A DNA stretch of 64,000 nucleotides from Motacilla alba alba (taxonomy: Eukaryota; Chordata; Aves; Passeriformes; Motacillidae). The notes under the pieces are model-generated. The model was not told the origin of the DNA, did no database searches, and saw only the letters and a list, made by a program, of their open reading frames with translations. The stretch spans positions 15,988,161 to 16,052,160 of the forward strand of contig NC_052046.1 of the NCBI RefSeq assembly GCF_015832195.1, written 5' to 3'. Made by a program: the position numbers and the translations under genes. Below are positions 49,001 through 61,406 of the stretch, in pieces. Every line of letters begins with the position of its first letter. Position 1 is the first letter of the stretch.

Positions 49001-51634
49001 TAAGAGTGAGGACAAAATGGGAAATTATTTGGCTCATAATCATGTTTCTCTGAAATCATCAGACTAGAGATATCTGCTTCCTCTTTAGAGGTTAAGTTTT
49101 AGGTGCTCCTTCTCCTTTGCATGGGAAGGGTTTAGCAGTGTGTGATAGGATAAGGAACTTTTTTTTCTTCAAAGCAAATGTATCTTCTATTATATATACA
49201 CTTATTGCTGAAGAATTAGGATGCAAAAACTACTGGGAATTGGACTTATTTATAGCTCCAAGTAGTTAATGCATCCTGGTTTTATGTGCTTCCATGTTAA
49301 ATCCAGGAAGAGGCTACAGATTCACAAATATCTTCACATTTCATCCTGTGCTTGAGAGTCAGCAAAGACTGAGGCAGAATTCTGACTTCCTTATTTCTTA
49401 TGTTGTAAGTTGCTTACATATGTTAGATGGCTGAGGTAGCTACAGAAAAAATATAATTTCTATAAATTCCTAAAATTTCCCAAACTCAAGGAAAAAATAT
49501 ATGATAAAATAACAATAAAATGTCATGTTTCTTGGGCATAAAAAGCATAATAGAATTTATTTTCAGAGATAAGAACATCAGTTGAGGGAATAATAAAGAA
49601 ATACCCTCACCAAAGCAAAGGATTGCCTTCCCTTGTGGCTACTTCTATCAGGAATAATGAAATTAGAAAAATCAGGAAAAAATAGGAATAATGTTTTGAT
49701 TATAAAGTACCATAATGTTATGTGGCAAGAGTAATTGCCGTTAGCATTTTTTTTTTGTGCTTATCTTTATGTGAATTAAGAATAATGAAAAAATGCAAAA
49801 ATAATAAAAGAACTATTCTGAAATGGGTGATTACATGATAACGGGCATCAATGGAAAATACTTGTCATTCTGGGTCTTATTCTCAAGTCCTATTCTCATG
49901 ATATTACAGTTTCCAGTTCTGTGCCTGCTGATGCAATTTTAGTCTAGTTAGTAGAAGAATTCAGTTCATTAAGTGATGTATGGCACAATTCATATACATT
50001 TTATTTGCTCTGTGTTTGTTCAAAAATGTAAAGAGTTGAGCAATGATCCAGGAAAGAAAGCAACAAAGAGAAGGCTAATATCACTGATATCTCCAGTATG
50101 GCCTAGATCAGAGCTCAAACTTCTCAGGAAACAAATTTTTGGATGTTAACGATCACAAGTTCTCTTGGCAGGCTGCCTGAAGCACTCAGCTTGTAAGCTG
50201 AGAAGCCCCATTTCAAAGAGCAGTCCATTTCCTAAAAAACTGTAAATTTATAGAGCTTAAAGCTTTGCATAATCTCCAAACTTGATGACTCTCAACTATC
50301 ATATCTGCAGACGCCCTTACACAAACAGTGGGATTTATCCACACTTACCAATTTTTATGCTAGAGAAGTATAGGTGTCAAGACTGTGTCAGGACCATGTG
50401 TCTAATTTTGCTCATGTTTGAGTAAAGTTCAGACTGTCCTGGTGAATGTGACAAATAGGTATGTATCAGCAGAGGAAAAGGAAGATGTTCAGAACTGATG
50501 ATGCAGCAGACTAAATCCTACTATTTTCCTCAAGTTAGATGGTGTAGTTTCTCTAGTGTCCATCCAAGAAGCCATAAATAAAAATGTAACCCATATATAT
50601 TTCCTTTTTCTCTTTTGCACTTTGTTCTGGCATTAGCATCTCAGGTCATATAGTCACAACATTTTTGAGATCTCTACATGAGTAGATTGGTCAAAAAGTA
50701 TTTAATGCAACTTTGTATGCATTTTGAAGAAAATGATACATTTTTAACACACTGTAGTATTTTCCCATACACTTCAAATAAAAAGTAGTACAAGCAAAAA
50801 AAGGCATACATTCCCTAATGCAAAAATCCAAAAACACACACTCACAGAGGGCAGAAGCATCTGAGAAATAGAAGGAAACTGAAAGTGAAAGGGAAAACAA
50901 TCAGTTGAGGTTTACTTTCCAGGCAGAACAACACATAGAGGGATAAAACCAGACCAAACCAACAAAAAACTCCAGCTAAGATAGATGACAAGCAAAACAG
51001 ATTTTTCCACATCCTCTCCTGACCCAACTCTTTCTAAGGACCTTATGTACGTAAGTATAAACAGAAGCAATTACATGCAAATTGGCTGAATATCACTGAT
51101 CTGATCCACCTGAACCCAAGAGCATGGCCTTTTTACTCTTCCTTCATGTTCTAGCATTGCAATGAAGACTAAACTGCATTAGAACTAAAAATGGACTAAC
51201 ATAGATTTAGAAACATAGAAAAGAAAATAATTTTGGAGCCCACTGCCTCCTCCATCACCAAATAAACCAGCTGGGCCCTAGCTGCCTTGATGGTCCTAAA
51301 GATGATACAGAAAATACATTTTCAGAAATAGTAATGAGTTATTTCCAGTTAGTCTAAGCTATAATATTACATACTTTTTTTCACCAATTTAAAATAAACT
51401 ACTATATTTAAACTTTGGATTATAATGGTATATAAATTTTTGGATAAAAATATAGACCTGTGCTCTTAAAACCTTTACTGACTGTCCTTTCTCATTTACT
51501 CAGGTGAAATTATCATTCTTTCTGTTAGGATAAGGAAAGGACTAAAATATTCTTCTGTCTTAGTGACTTCCACTTTCTTTCTGTGCCAAAGTAAGGCTTC
51601 AGGACTGGTCTACTAATGCACAGGAATGTATTAG
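46085..51634. other. Unique AT-rich sequence, no supported gene
   Basis: No transposon or exon is recognised. A local duplication of a TTCTCTTTTTCATAGA unit lies at 47083-47130. Adjacent T8 and T15 runs lie at 48482-48505. Parts of 46400-47750 have the texture of conserved non-coding DNA (low repeat content, many TAAT cores), but I cannot test conservation. Confidence 0.45.
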
Positions 51635-51740
51635 GAGTTCAGCACAAGAATTACTGTGTGAAATTAGAAGGCTTATGTTATACAAGGGGTCAGACTAAAT
51701 TATCATAATGGTCCCTTCTGGGTCTTAAAACCTATGAATA
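51635..51740 (+). mobile_element. Ancient CR1-type 3' tail
   Basis: The block ATGTTATACAAGGGGTCAG, then ACTAAATTATCATAATGGTC, then CCTTCTGGGTCTTAAAACC and CTATGAAT follows a tail common in turtle and crocodile CR1-related elements and in very old amniote CR1/L3-type repeats. It is clearly different from the younger avian CR1 tails elsewhere in the window. Only the last 100 or so bases are recognisable; a related SINE sharing this tail is an alternative. Confidence 0.6.
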
Positions 51741-53698
51741 ATCGGTGTCTCCATCCTAACGTAGACTGCTACTTCATCTAATCTAGTCATCATCATATTT
51801 CCTACAGAGGCTAGCACCTGAGATTTCAGTGGAAATCAAATCCCCTTTCACCCTTTTAATGTAACTAGATAATTACATAAGGGAAGAAAAATTTCTTCCC
51901 AACTCTTGTAGGCTATCATACTATAAATGAAAGTAAGGTACTTGTTTCCTTTCTGTTACAAGAATGTTTTATCCCATTAAAAATGTAACATTCTTGAACT
52001 TCATATATAGTTAACACATACAGCTGCATCTAGCAACCATTTAGTTGACACTATAGGGCACTTATGAACCAAAACTTAATTGGGAGTTTTGTGATGAAGG
52101 AAAATTTTCAGCAGCAAAGTAGCCAAGAGAAGTTCAGCCATAGTTCATGCAATCTTTTCAAAAATTTAAATTGGAGTACCGCTGCAAAGAAATGGCAGTC
52201 TGAATCTGAAGGAGGGTGTCTTCCCCGCTGCGTCACAGGGTCAAGAAATCCTGTACCAAATAAGAATGCAGAGCTTTGCTGTAAATATTTGTGGTTTTCC
52301 TTTTCATAAAATCTTTTTACCCAGTGCTGGAATGTTGCTGTATCACATCCTCAAGATGAAGTATATAAAAGACATGTGTTGAAGTGAATTTTAGCATTTA
52401 CAAAAATGTGAAGATTGGGGATACTATGAGACCCATGCCCATACAAGAAGCTAGGAAGAGGTATAAGAGGCTAGGAAGAGTTATAAGATGAATTACCAAA
52501 TTAGTCAATGAAACAGGGAGAGAATTTTTCAGCCAAATGAAGCAAAATCCCAGATGGATGCTTCTACCTTCTTCCCAAGACAAATTCAGGATGGGTGATT
52601 AGCTCTGTAATACCTTTAGTTCATTCTCTCAGGTCTTAATCTTAGGGATTAAAACATGTAATGCACCTAACAAGATTGTTCAAAGTGCACAACCCCAAAC
52701 ATCAGAGCTGTAGTGCAGTATTATCATTTTTTCCAGGAGCCTTCTTGTTGCACCCTGATATGCTCATACTGCTGCTGCTGCTGTGTGACGGAGTGTCACC
52801 TCTCTATGGCACTGAAATAACACATGCCACATGTTCACTATTAGAAACTCTGTTTTCATTATTCTTAGCTTTCCTACTTCTCATAACACAGTACTATTCA
52901 AAGCCACAGTATTTTCCTTACGTCTAGAATGCAGACTTTTCATATAAATGAAGTTGCTGCTGGCACTTCCCTACCATTTTCACTGTATCCACTGAAAAAT
53001 CTGTGATCTGGAAACCACAGATAAACACAGCTATCAGGTGTCAGGAAATGTAATTGGACTGACACCTGCACACAAAAGGGACTGGAAGGTAGGGATGAGA
53101 TGGGAGCAGCCATCTGGACAGGGAGAGCCATTTCTATCTTTGTATGAAAGCCTGTGACAGTAAGTCATAATACAAATTCCTCAATTCATGAAGTCTGGTG
53201 ACTTCTCCTTCCTAAAACACATGTTTATAATTACCACAAAGAAAGAATTTCACTTCTATAGAATCTGCAGAACTGTACCAGGAAACAGCTCTGAAAATTC
53301 ACAGGGCAACAGGTTCCTGTAACACATTTCTATTGCTCTCTGAGCACCTCCAAATGCAGAGTAAACTCTTGTTTCTTTTGTAGGAACACAGTAATTATGA
53401 AAAAAATAAAGAGACTATCACAGGAAAACATAAAACTAAAACTACTTTCATTAGCCTTCAATAATATAAACATTTTTTTCTAACTCAAACATGGCCTTGT
53501 ATTGTCCAACTACTTATATTTTTCCAAAATGTTTCTGAAGTTAAACACTTATATTTGTAAAACGTTTTATGTTCTTAAAAAATCTACTTAGATGTGTGGA
53601 ATTGCTGCAATGTAAATGGACACATTTAACACCTCTCTTTTTTTTCCTTACAATACAAATAAAATTTGGACTATCCGTTTTTAAAAAATGTATTTTAT
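51741..53698. other. Unique sequence, no supported gene
   Basis: A short tandem pair of about 21 bases (GGCTAGGAAGAGTTATAAG-like) lies at 52448-52488. A CTG run of five units lies at 52769-52783 inside an 88-codon hydrophobic frame (52661-52927) that has no recognisable domain. Confidence 0.5.
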
Positions 53699-53710
53699 GT
53701 GTGTATGTGT

Positions 53711-53757
<47 letters not shown>
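53699..53757. repeat. (TG)n microsatellite
   Basis: About 59 bases of TG, with two TA interruptions on the left and a clean run on the right. Frames through it on either strand (Cys-Val or Thr-His repeats) are artefacts. Confidence 0.95.
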
Positions 53758-53758
<1 letters not shown>

Positions 53759-56700
53759 TATTTGTCTGATACATATTCTAGTAGCAATTTAAGCTCTTTC
53801 TCGGAATTTATAGTGCAACATTGACTGTGAGTTATTGTCATTATGTATCTTGAAAGAAACATAAGTTCAAGCATAAGTGTATTCTCTGTATACATATATA
53901 TGGAAATCTATAGATTCACATATACAGTCACAGAGATGAAATCTGTATTTCCATAACCTCCTTAACAGAATCCTGAAGGAAGTGAAAATATTTAAAGGTA
54001 TTTAATGGGGATTAATACAGTCTGGATATTGATAAATTAGTGTCTTTTAGCATGAAAAGCTGACTACCAATATTCAAGGAGGCATAAGATAAAAGCACCT
54101 ATTCCTTCCAATATCAAAACTAGCAATTCTGTATTGTAATACACCCAAACTGAACTAGACTACTTCACTGCGGAACACCTTCAAAATGATCCCACTTAAC
54201 AAGTGTGTACAATGAGTCATTGACCTGATCATCTTAGAAAACCATATGTGCTAATGGAGAAAAAAAAGGCAGGGATTTAACTAGGGAAGTGAGAGAGATG
54301 GCCAAGAAAGCACAGCTGCATGAAATATGTAATAAGGAGCCTTGGTCCCCTCTAGAAACCACAGAATCAGTGTGGTTTCTTTCTGCCTTCAGCCCAGAGC
54401 TCTGGGAGCGCTGCCAAAAGCAAAAAGAACTGTAGGATGCTAGCGAGGCTGACTGGAAAGGAGAAAGATATTTTATTAAAATAAAATGTTTAGGTTTTTT
54501 TACTCTGAGAGGGGAAACTGCAGAACATAACCTGCTGGTAGGGTCATCAAATGATGAAGAAAATTTCCTAGGACTAAAGTACCTCTCCTACCAGGTGGAA
54601 ACTGGGAAAAAGATCCCATTTCCTCCCAAGTAAACAATGGTCAGAACTGTTGATTTTCTGTGCTCTGTCCCGGAACCAGGATTTGGCAAAAAACAGCTTT
54701 GGAGAGGAAAAGATTTGGATGAGGGTCTGGAACAAAGATAGCCACTTAGTGGAAAGAATACTTTCAGAAAATGAACAGGAACAAGCAGAATTTGGCGTGA
54801 ACAGCTACATCAAAACTGATCGTGAGGACTCGGATGTGGGTGTGACTTCTTGAGTGCTGAGTGAGGGGTGCACTGCTCAGAATATACCACCCATGCTGGA
54901 GGTAGCAAATGCTTGCAAGGAATAAGATTTATGAGCAATGGATTTGATGATTAAAAGCTCAGGGAGGCTCCAAAAACAAGCAGAACAAAATCTGCATAAC
55001 TAAATTAATCACCAGAAGACAGGTGATTATTTCAAGTGGAGAAAAGCAAGCCATGGTTTCATTCAGCAGGAGGAAGGGCAGAGTGCTTGAAACAAATAGA
55101 GCAAGATGAAGACCATAAGACTACTGCAGCTTCTACTTCACTTGTCTTCCCAAATAGCAAACTATGGGAATAAACCACACTTCCACTCGCAGCAGTGATA
55201 TTTGTGCACTCCTGGAATGAGATTTGGCAAAAAGCATGACACTAAAGCAAAAATGGAAAATAAAAGCTATTAAGCAGTCATGCTGTTATGTCTATTAAAG
55301 ATGTTATTAGATTCTAGAAGATGATTTAGAGAACACGCTAAATGTTAATTTACTTTATATCTTTTGCGTATGGGGGGGAGAAGGGTCTCCTTTTTTTATT
55401 TTTTATTTCTTTCCTTACTCTTAAGCCAGTGGCTGAATCACATCTCTGTAAGAAATTGTGCAGCACTGTAAGATTGAATCTGCAAACTCTATTCCAGAAG
55501 CACTTCGTAAGTGCCTAAACCAATTTTTTTCTCTTAAAAGTAACCTTCCATGCTTCACCTGCAGGAATTACATTTAAATAAATTCTTCAGAGAAGAATGT
55601 GAAGAAGAACTCATCTGCTAACAAACACAAGAAGAATTTTCAAATAAACAGTAATGAAAAGTATATTCTATTGACTAATACTGTATAAACCATAGGTACT
55701 CTTAAAAAATTGATTTTTAAATAATAATTTTGGAATAAATATACCTAAAATAAGTGCCAAAATGCAGATTTTTAAAGTGTAGATACTGAATGTGTGTAGT
55801 AGGCAAAAAACATCTCTTAAATGTAAAGAAATAACTTAGACCTAAAATAATAGAAAAGCAGTAGCTGTACAATTATACTTGATATCAAGAATACCCCTAA
55901 GAAGTTTTCTTCGTTCACAGTTTCTAGGAGTTGTATCACAATGCAAGCACCACTTTCAGCAGAAGTGCAGGCAGGGAGCCAAAGTGGGAAGATGGAACTG
56001 AGGGTGACCTTGGAGGTGGAGGCTTCTGTCAACCATGTCCTGCCACAATCCTTTTTCAATATGAAACACGTCTAAAAGCAGGTTGTTTTTTTGCTATGTG
56101 TTTGTCAGAGGAAATTCTCAACACAGGTCTTTTAGTAGTTAGATTGGCTAAATTAATAATTCTAAAGTATTCTTTAAAAAAATTAAAAACTTCCTTAGTC
56201 TCAAAAATCCAATACTCCACTGTTTTCTGTCACTAATCTCAATTATTTATTTCCAACTGTATAACAAGTGGCAGTGCTCTTATCTTTACTTAATTAGCTT
56301 CAATTTCTAATGTTAAATTCCAGTTTAAGATTAAAAAGAACATGGCTAGCCATATACTATCTGTAAATAAAATGAGTCTGTTGTGAAAAGTTCATATGCA
56401 AATGCCTATTGTTAATGACTACAACAACCATGAGTAATCAAGGTTGTAAATCTGTCTTTGTGACATACAAGAAATGCTTAGCTACACATTTAGTACAAGG
56501 GCAAATATGAAAGTGGAAAACTTGTAGATCAGTATTGTGAAGAAAATAATCAAATAATTCCAAACACTATTTAGAGAACTCTGTTTAGTTTAAGATGTTA
56601 AACCCTGTATCTTAAAATTACCAACATCAACCCACAGAAGATACAAAAGAAATCTGTGATAAATTGTCTGTTAAGAATCACTGTCAAAATTACTGCTAGA

Positions 56701-59700
56701 TAACTATATCTTCAGAAAAAGCAAGGATTTCAGTTGCACAGATTGGACAGATACTGAAAGTTATATTGTATTTGAAAATTTTTGCAAATGAAATGAAGAA
56801 ATTTGATATGATGACATTCCTAAAATCTTTTCATTTATGATATATGCACAACTGGGCTGGAAGAATTTTGCTGTGTGGTTCACTTCTGTGCTTGAGATAA
56901 CAGCTATCTACTTCTGCCATTATTACTGGACTCTTTTGACTTTTATTAGAGTTTTTGCAATATAGATAGATCTGAGTAGGGGTAACAAGAAAGCCAGCTC
57001 AGGCCTTGTACATGTCACATAGCTGCATCTATACACTCATATAAAGTCATTTTCACTGGCTGGATGAACCACACAGTGTATCCTCTGCTAAAGGAAGTAG
57101 AGAAAGTTGAGATTTCTGCAGGCTGAAAATCTGTTGCTCTCTGCTATATTTTACTACACACCTTCAACAAAAAAAGGTTATCATTTTGTTCATCATGATA
57201 GAAGCAAAAAATCCTAGCAGAAATAGCCACTGAATCAGATAGTTAAAGCTGAAGTTTTATGACACCAAAAGAATTACCTATAGTAAGATAAATCACCAAG
57301 AAAGGCAGGATTACTGAGCTCTAACAAAATTCTTTAATGTCCACCTACCTCTAGTCACCATGTAGTTTGAGGATATCCTTCAGTCTTCTTTTACTTCCAA
57401 GCATCTTTCAGTTTCTTTCCAAGTTCACATGGGACTTTTTGCTGCCTATCCAGAGGCAATACAAAAATGTCAAACAGAGGTAATACAAATACCAACAAAA
57501 TAACAAATGAGCAAAAGTATTTCTTAAAAAAAATCCGTTCTCCTATTTGTTGCACGTAGCCTACATACATACAAGAAGAAACAATTACAGAGTAAATACT
57601 GAAATTTACATGATGAAGACTATATACCTCAAATAATTTTACTGATCACAATTGTGCCCAAAGGTCACAGTCTCACACCAGTTTTTGCTACTGCTATCCC
57701 ACAGTCAATTTTACCAAAAACTTGGATTATAGAGTGCTCATATTATTCTTTGTTCCAAATGATTGAATCTCTTCATAATTCTGCAAGTAAAATTTATGAA
57801 GCATCTATTATTCATTTTGCATTTGCAGTTTTGTTGAGGCAGGGGAGAAGTGACCATCAAGCATTCACAAGCATTCCAGCTTTTGATTTATATGAGAAGA
57901 GAAATGGATATATCTGATCTTTCAATTAAAACTACAACCTGATTTGAATACCACAGGTCACTTGTATTGTTGTCTAAAATTTCAGGATCGGTATTCACAT
58001 TGAAAAGAGTACACAGAAAGACTTGCCATTGAAATATAGTGAATAAATACTTCTGCAGTGACCCAGTTCTGACTGTCTCTGATGATTCAGTACATTCGTG
58101 GATATGTAGAGAAAAATAAATAGGTCAAAATCAGAGGAGGTTTGTTTCCAGGAAAGACTCTTGCATGGACAAGGGAGCATGAATTTCTTCAGACCAAGCA
58201 GGCATAAGAGATTTCCACCATCCTGACCACCAAAACTAATCAAAAGATAATTTTTCTGCCTATTTCTAAAAGCAGGGCCATTGTAGGCTGATGTCCTAGG
58301 AATACCATACCAAATTATCTCAGATCTAACAGTTCAAGAATCAGGTCTTCCTGCCTCTGCACATCTGTCTGAGAAAGGTACTTCATTCTCACCAAATGTT
58401 ATCTTAGCCCGTCCTGAGACTCTGAGTGTACTTAAGTGATACCAGTGTTTACAGTGTACTTGCATCCCTAAGACAGCTGCAAAAGAGTGATAGGACAGAT
58501 CAAAGCTCTGTGGAAGTTTTCAGGTAATCCTAATCACAGCCTATTATAAGAAACACAATCCTGCCTGACACATGGAGCAAATGACCTGTAAATGAAGCTG
58601 CCTCACAAACTATAAAGATACTTCTCTATTTTTTACACAACTTTTGCTTCAGAAAATTTAGGTCAAATAGCATTTCAATTTTTTTTTTTTTCTAGCAGAT
58701 TAAATTGGGTCATGTTCCTAGAGAAGTGGGTCATTTTTCCTTGTAAATAAACAGTTTCATGCCTGCATATCCTTAGTTCAAAGGCTCTTTTGTTTGTACC
58801 CAAAATTGCACAATTCCTTTGCTTCGCCAAGAGGCAGTGATTTTTTTTTTTTTTTTTTGTATTTTTTTTCCAAAGGGCAGTTTTTAGCCTAACCCAGTAA
58901 GACACATGATTTTTCTCAGTACATGACAGTGAAGAGTCTCTTTTCTGCCTTCCCATCAAAACACTGACTGGGGACAAAATTCTTAGCCAGTATTGATTGA
59001 TTTGCTCCAGTGAATTCAGCAGAGCTGTTCTGGTTTATATCATGGGGGAATCCACGCTAAAAAAGATCAGTGTCAGTGCAAAAATATAAAAAAGTTATTG
59101 CCAATTTTCTAACACATCTCAAAAGATTATTTTCACATCTGTTCAGGTGAGAATAAGGACCTATATGAAGAGAAAATGGTGCAATTCCCTAGCTTGAACC
59201 TGAAAAGTTCAAGTCAAATGATCCAGTAGCTTAGCGAATTTACACAGGATGATTCAGTTAAATGTTATAGCAAGGGGAAAAAAGAAATCAACTATGATAT
59301 AATCTTCCCTCCCTTCTTTTTTCTTTAATTTAGGCTTATCAGTGTTGTTATCATTTATGTCATCATGAATGAAAACATGAAGAACTGTCATACTGCCTAA
59401 ATGAATTTTCAAAAGATTACATACTGATCTAATTTCCATAAATACAGATATACATTTCAAGTTCACATAAGTGAATATGATGTAAGGTCATTCTTATGCC
59501 AGCCACTTCCCACTCCTTTGTGTTCTGTTTCACAATTTTTTCTTAATGTTTAATGTCTACAGCAATTTTTTTCTCACTGTTGTTAATTTTTCATTGCATG
59601 TCTTATGGAAACTAAAGGATTTAAACATTTTTCCTCATTGAAATTCCAACTCTCTTATTCTCAAATTGACATTGCATATATATGCCTAAAAACCCTAGAA

Positions 59701-61320
59701 TACCTACTGTCTTCATAAGCTTAATTCCTCTTCACTACTACTTCTTCACTATCAAAAGAGGAATGATTATATTGCTGTGTCAAATTTCAGCAAGCATAAA
59801 TATAATAAGAACTTTAAAAGGGCATAAATTATTGAAAAAGTAAGAGGGGTTTTTTTATTATTGGAGTGATATTTACTAATTTTTCTGGGAAATCTAGTCC
59901 CTCTTTATTGATATTGTTTACTTTTTTATGTTCTGTACTACTCTATGTGCTTCAGGAAAGACTATATTTAAAGTATATTAGCAGCAGACATAAAACTTAC
60001 TCTTCAGTCACAAATTTAGTCTAGTTATGGCATATGATATAACTTCTGTATATGTAACACAGAGCTCCAGTATGGTTTTCTTTGTTTTTCTTTCTTCTTC
60101 TTGATTTTTGGAATCAAGCCTTTCAATAGAGACATACCAACAATTGTTGTTTTGAAAAATGCTCCCAATATGACCTAGATTTTCCCAACTTCAGAAGTAC
60201 TCCAGAGATAACCCATCATATTTTCAAAGGATTTGAAAGGTACACAGAGATTTGACAGCATTTTTAGACATGATAAGATTTTGCTATATTAATCTTGATA
60301 TCGGTGGTTGTATGAGTAATGAAGAAATTTCTATTGGCAGCAACATTTTCTAAATTAATTTGAAAAAAACTTCCAGCAGATGGGCCGTGTCTTTTCATCA
60401 ATTTTAAATGTCTTAAATGTTCAGTTATATAATGAAGACAATAACTAACGCCAGTGAACTTTGCTTTATTCATATCAGTAAATAAGCTTCTGAAATGATG
60501 CTGAAAAAAAAATCTAAAATTATTGTCAAAAGAAGATTGTAGAAGAACAGCAAAATACCAAGTCTAACATTAAAAGAGTAAATTAATCCTTTTCATGTTG
60601 TTTTATGATACTGATAATTTTATTCTAGTGATTTTACTTGATTTACTTATATATGAAAGGTGATCAGGACAACATAAACATAAAAAGCTTGTGTAGATTA
60701 GATTGAAGGGGAATTGCTGTTCAAGAGAAGCACAACACAGCCTGTGGAGATCTGTATCATGCCTCAGATGATCACTCACAAATAGAGGCCAGGGCAGCAG
60801 CACTCTCAGGTGACGTCCTTGAAAAGCGTTTTTCATGACACACATATGCTTACTTTGAAAAACGATTCCACAGTATAAAACAGATTTTGCAGTTTTTTCT
60901 TAATAAGATTGGACTTTCTCATACCATGACTAGGTTGTGATGTATACATCAGATGTGTGAGAAATGTAGCAGACAAAAAACAGAGATTTCACTCCAGAAG
61001 GATACAAACCAGTATTTTTATCTGAAAAATGTCAACCAGCACCCATATGAGAAAAATAAAGAAACCAAATTCTGCACATTAAAAAGACAGGGAGAGAAGC
61101 TGAACAGCCCTAATGGATGGCACTGGATTTTTTTTTCCAAACTTGGGGGTTCTTTGCATATATTAACTTAAAAAACAACTAGTAAATTGAAGAGGCATTC
61201 TATGAACATACCAGCTCTTCAAATAGATTTAGTGAAAACACAGTGCAAATAAATTAGAAGAGGGAGATGTAAAAGTAAAATCAATTCAGAACAAAAAAAA
61301 ATTGGTCAAAAATTTTCTGC
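53758..61320. other. Unique sequence, no supported gene
   Basis: This is mostly AT-rich. The portion at 54280-55260 is visibly richer in purines and in GC than its neighbours and may be an unrecognised old element or an exon-bearing segment. A T18 run lies at 58841-58858, followed by a T8 run. Frames up to 101 codons carry no domain I know. Confidence 0.45.
58841..58858. repeat. T18 homopolymer
   Basis: There are eighteen consecutive T. On the minus strand this makes a poly-lysine stretch in a 100-codon frame, which is an artefact. Confidence 0.85.
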
Positions 61321-61406
61321 TGTGTTTATTTTTGTTTGGTTTTGTTTTTGGAGGGGGGGAAGGGAATGTTTGGGTTTTTTCTTTGTTTGTGGGGGTGGTA
61401 GTTTTT
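61321..61406 (+). repeat. G/T-rich tract with plus-strand G-quadruplex motif
   Basis: This is a TTTG-type low-complexity tract similar in style to the one at 1125-1421. Within it a G7 run (61353-61359), G3 (61362-61364) and G3 (61372-61374) meet the G3+N1-7 rule if the G7 run supplies two G-tracts. A further G5 lies at about 61391-61395. Confidence 0.8.
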
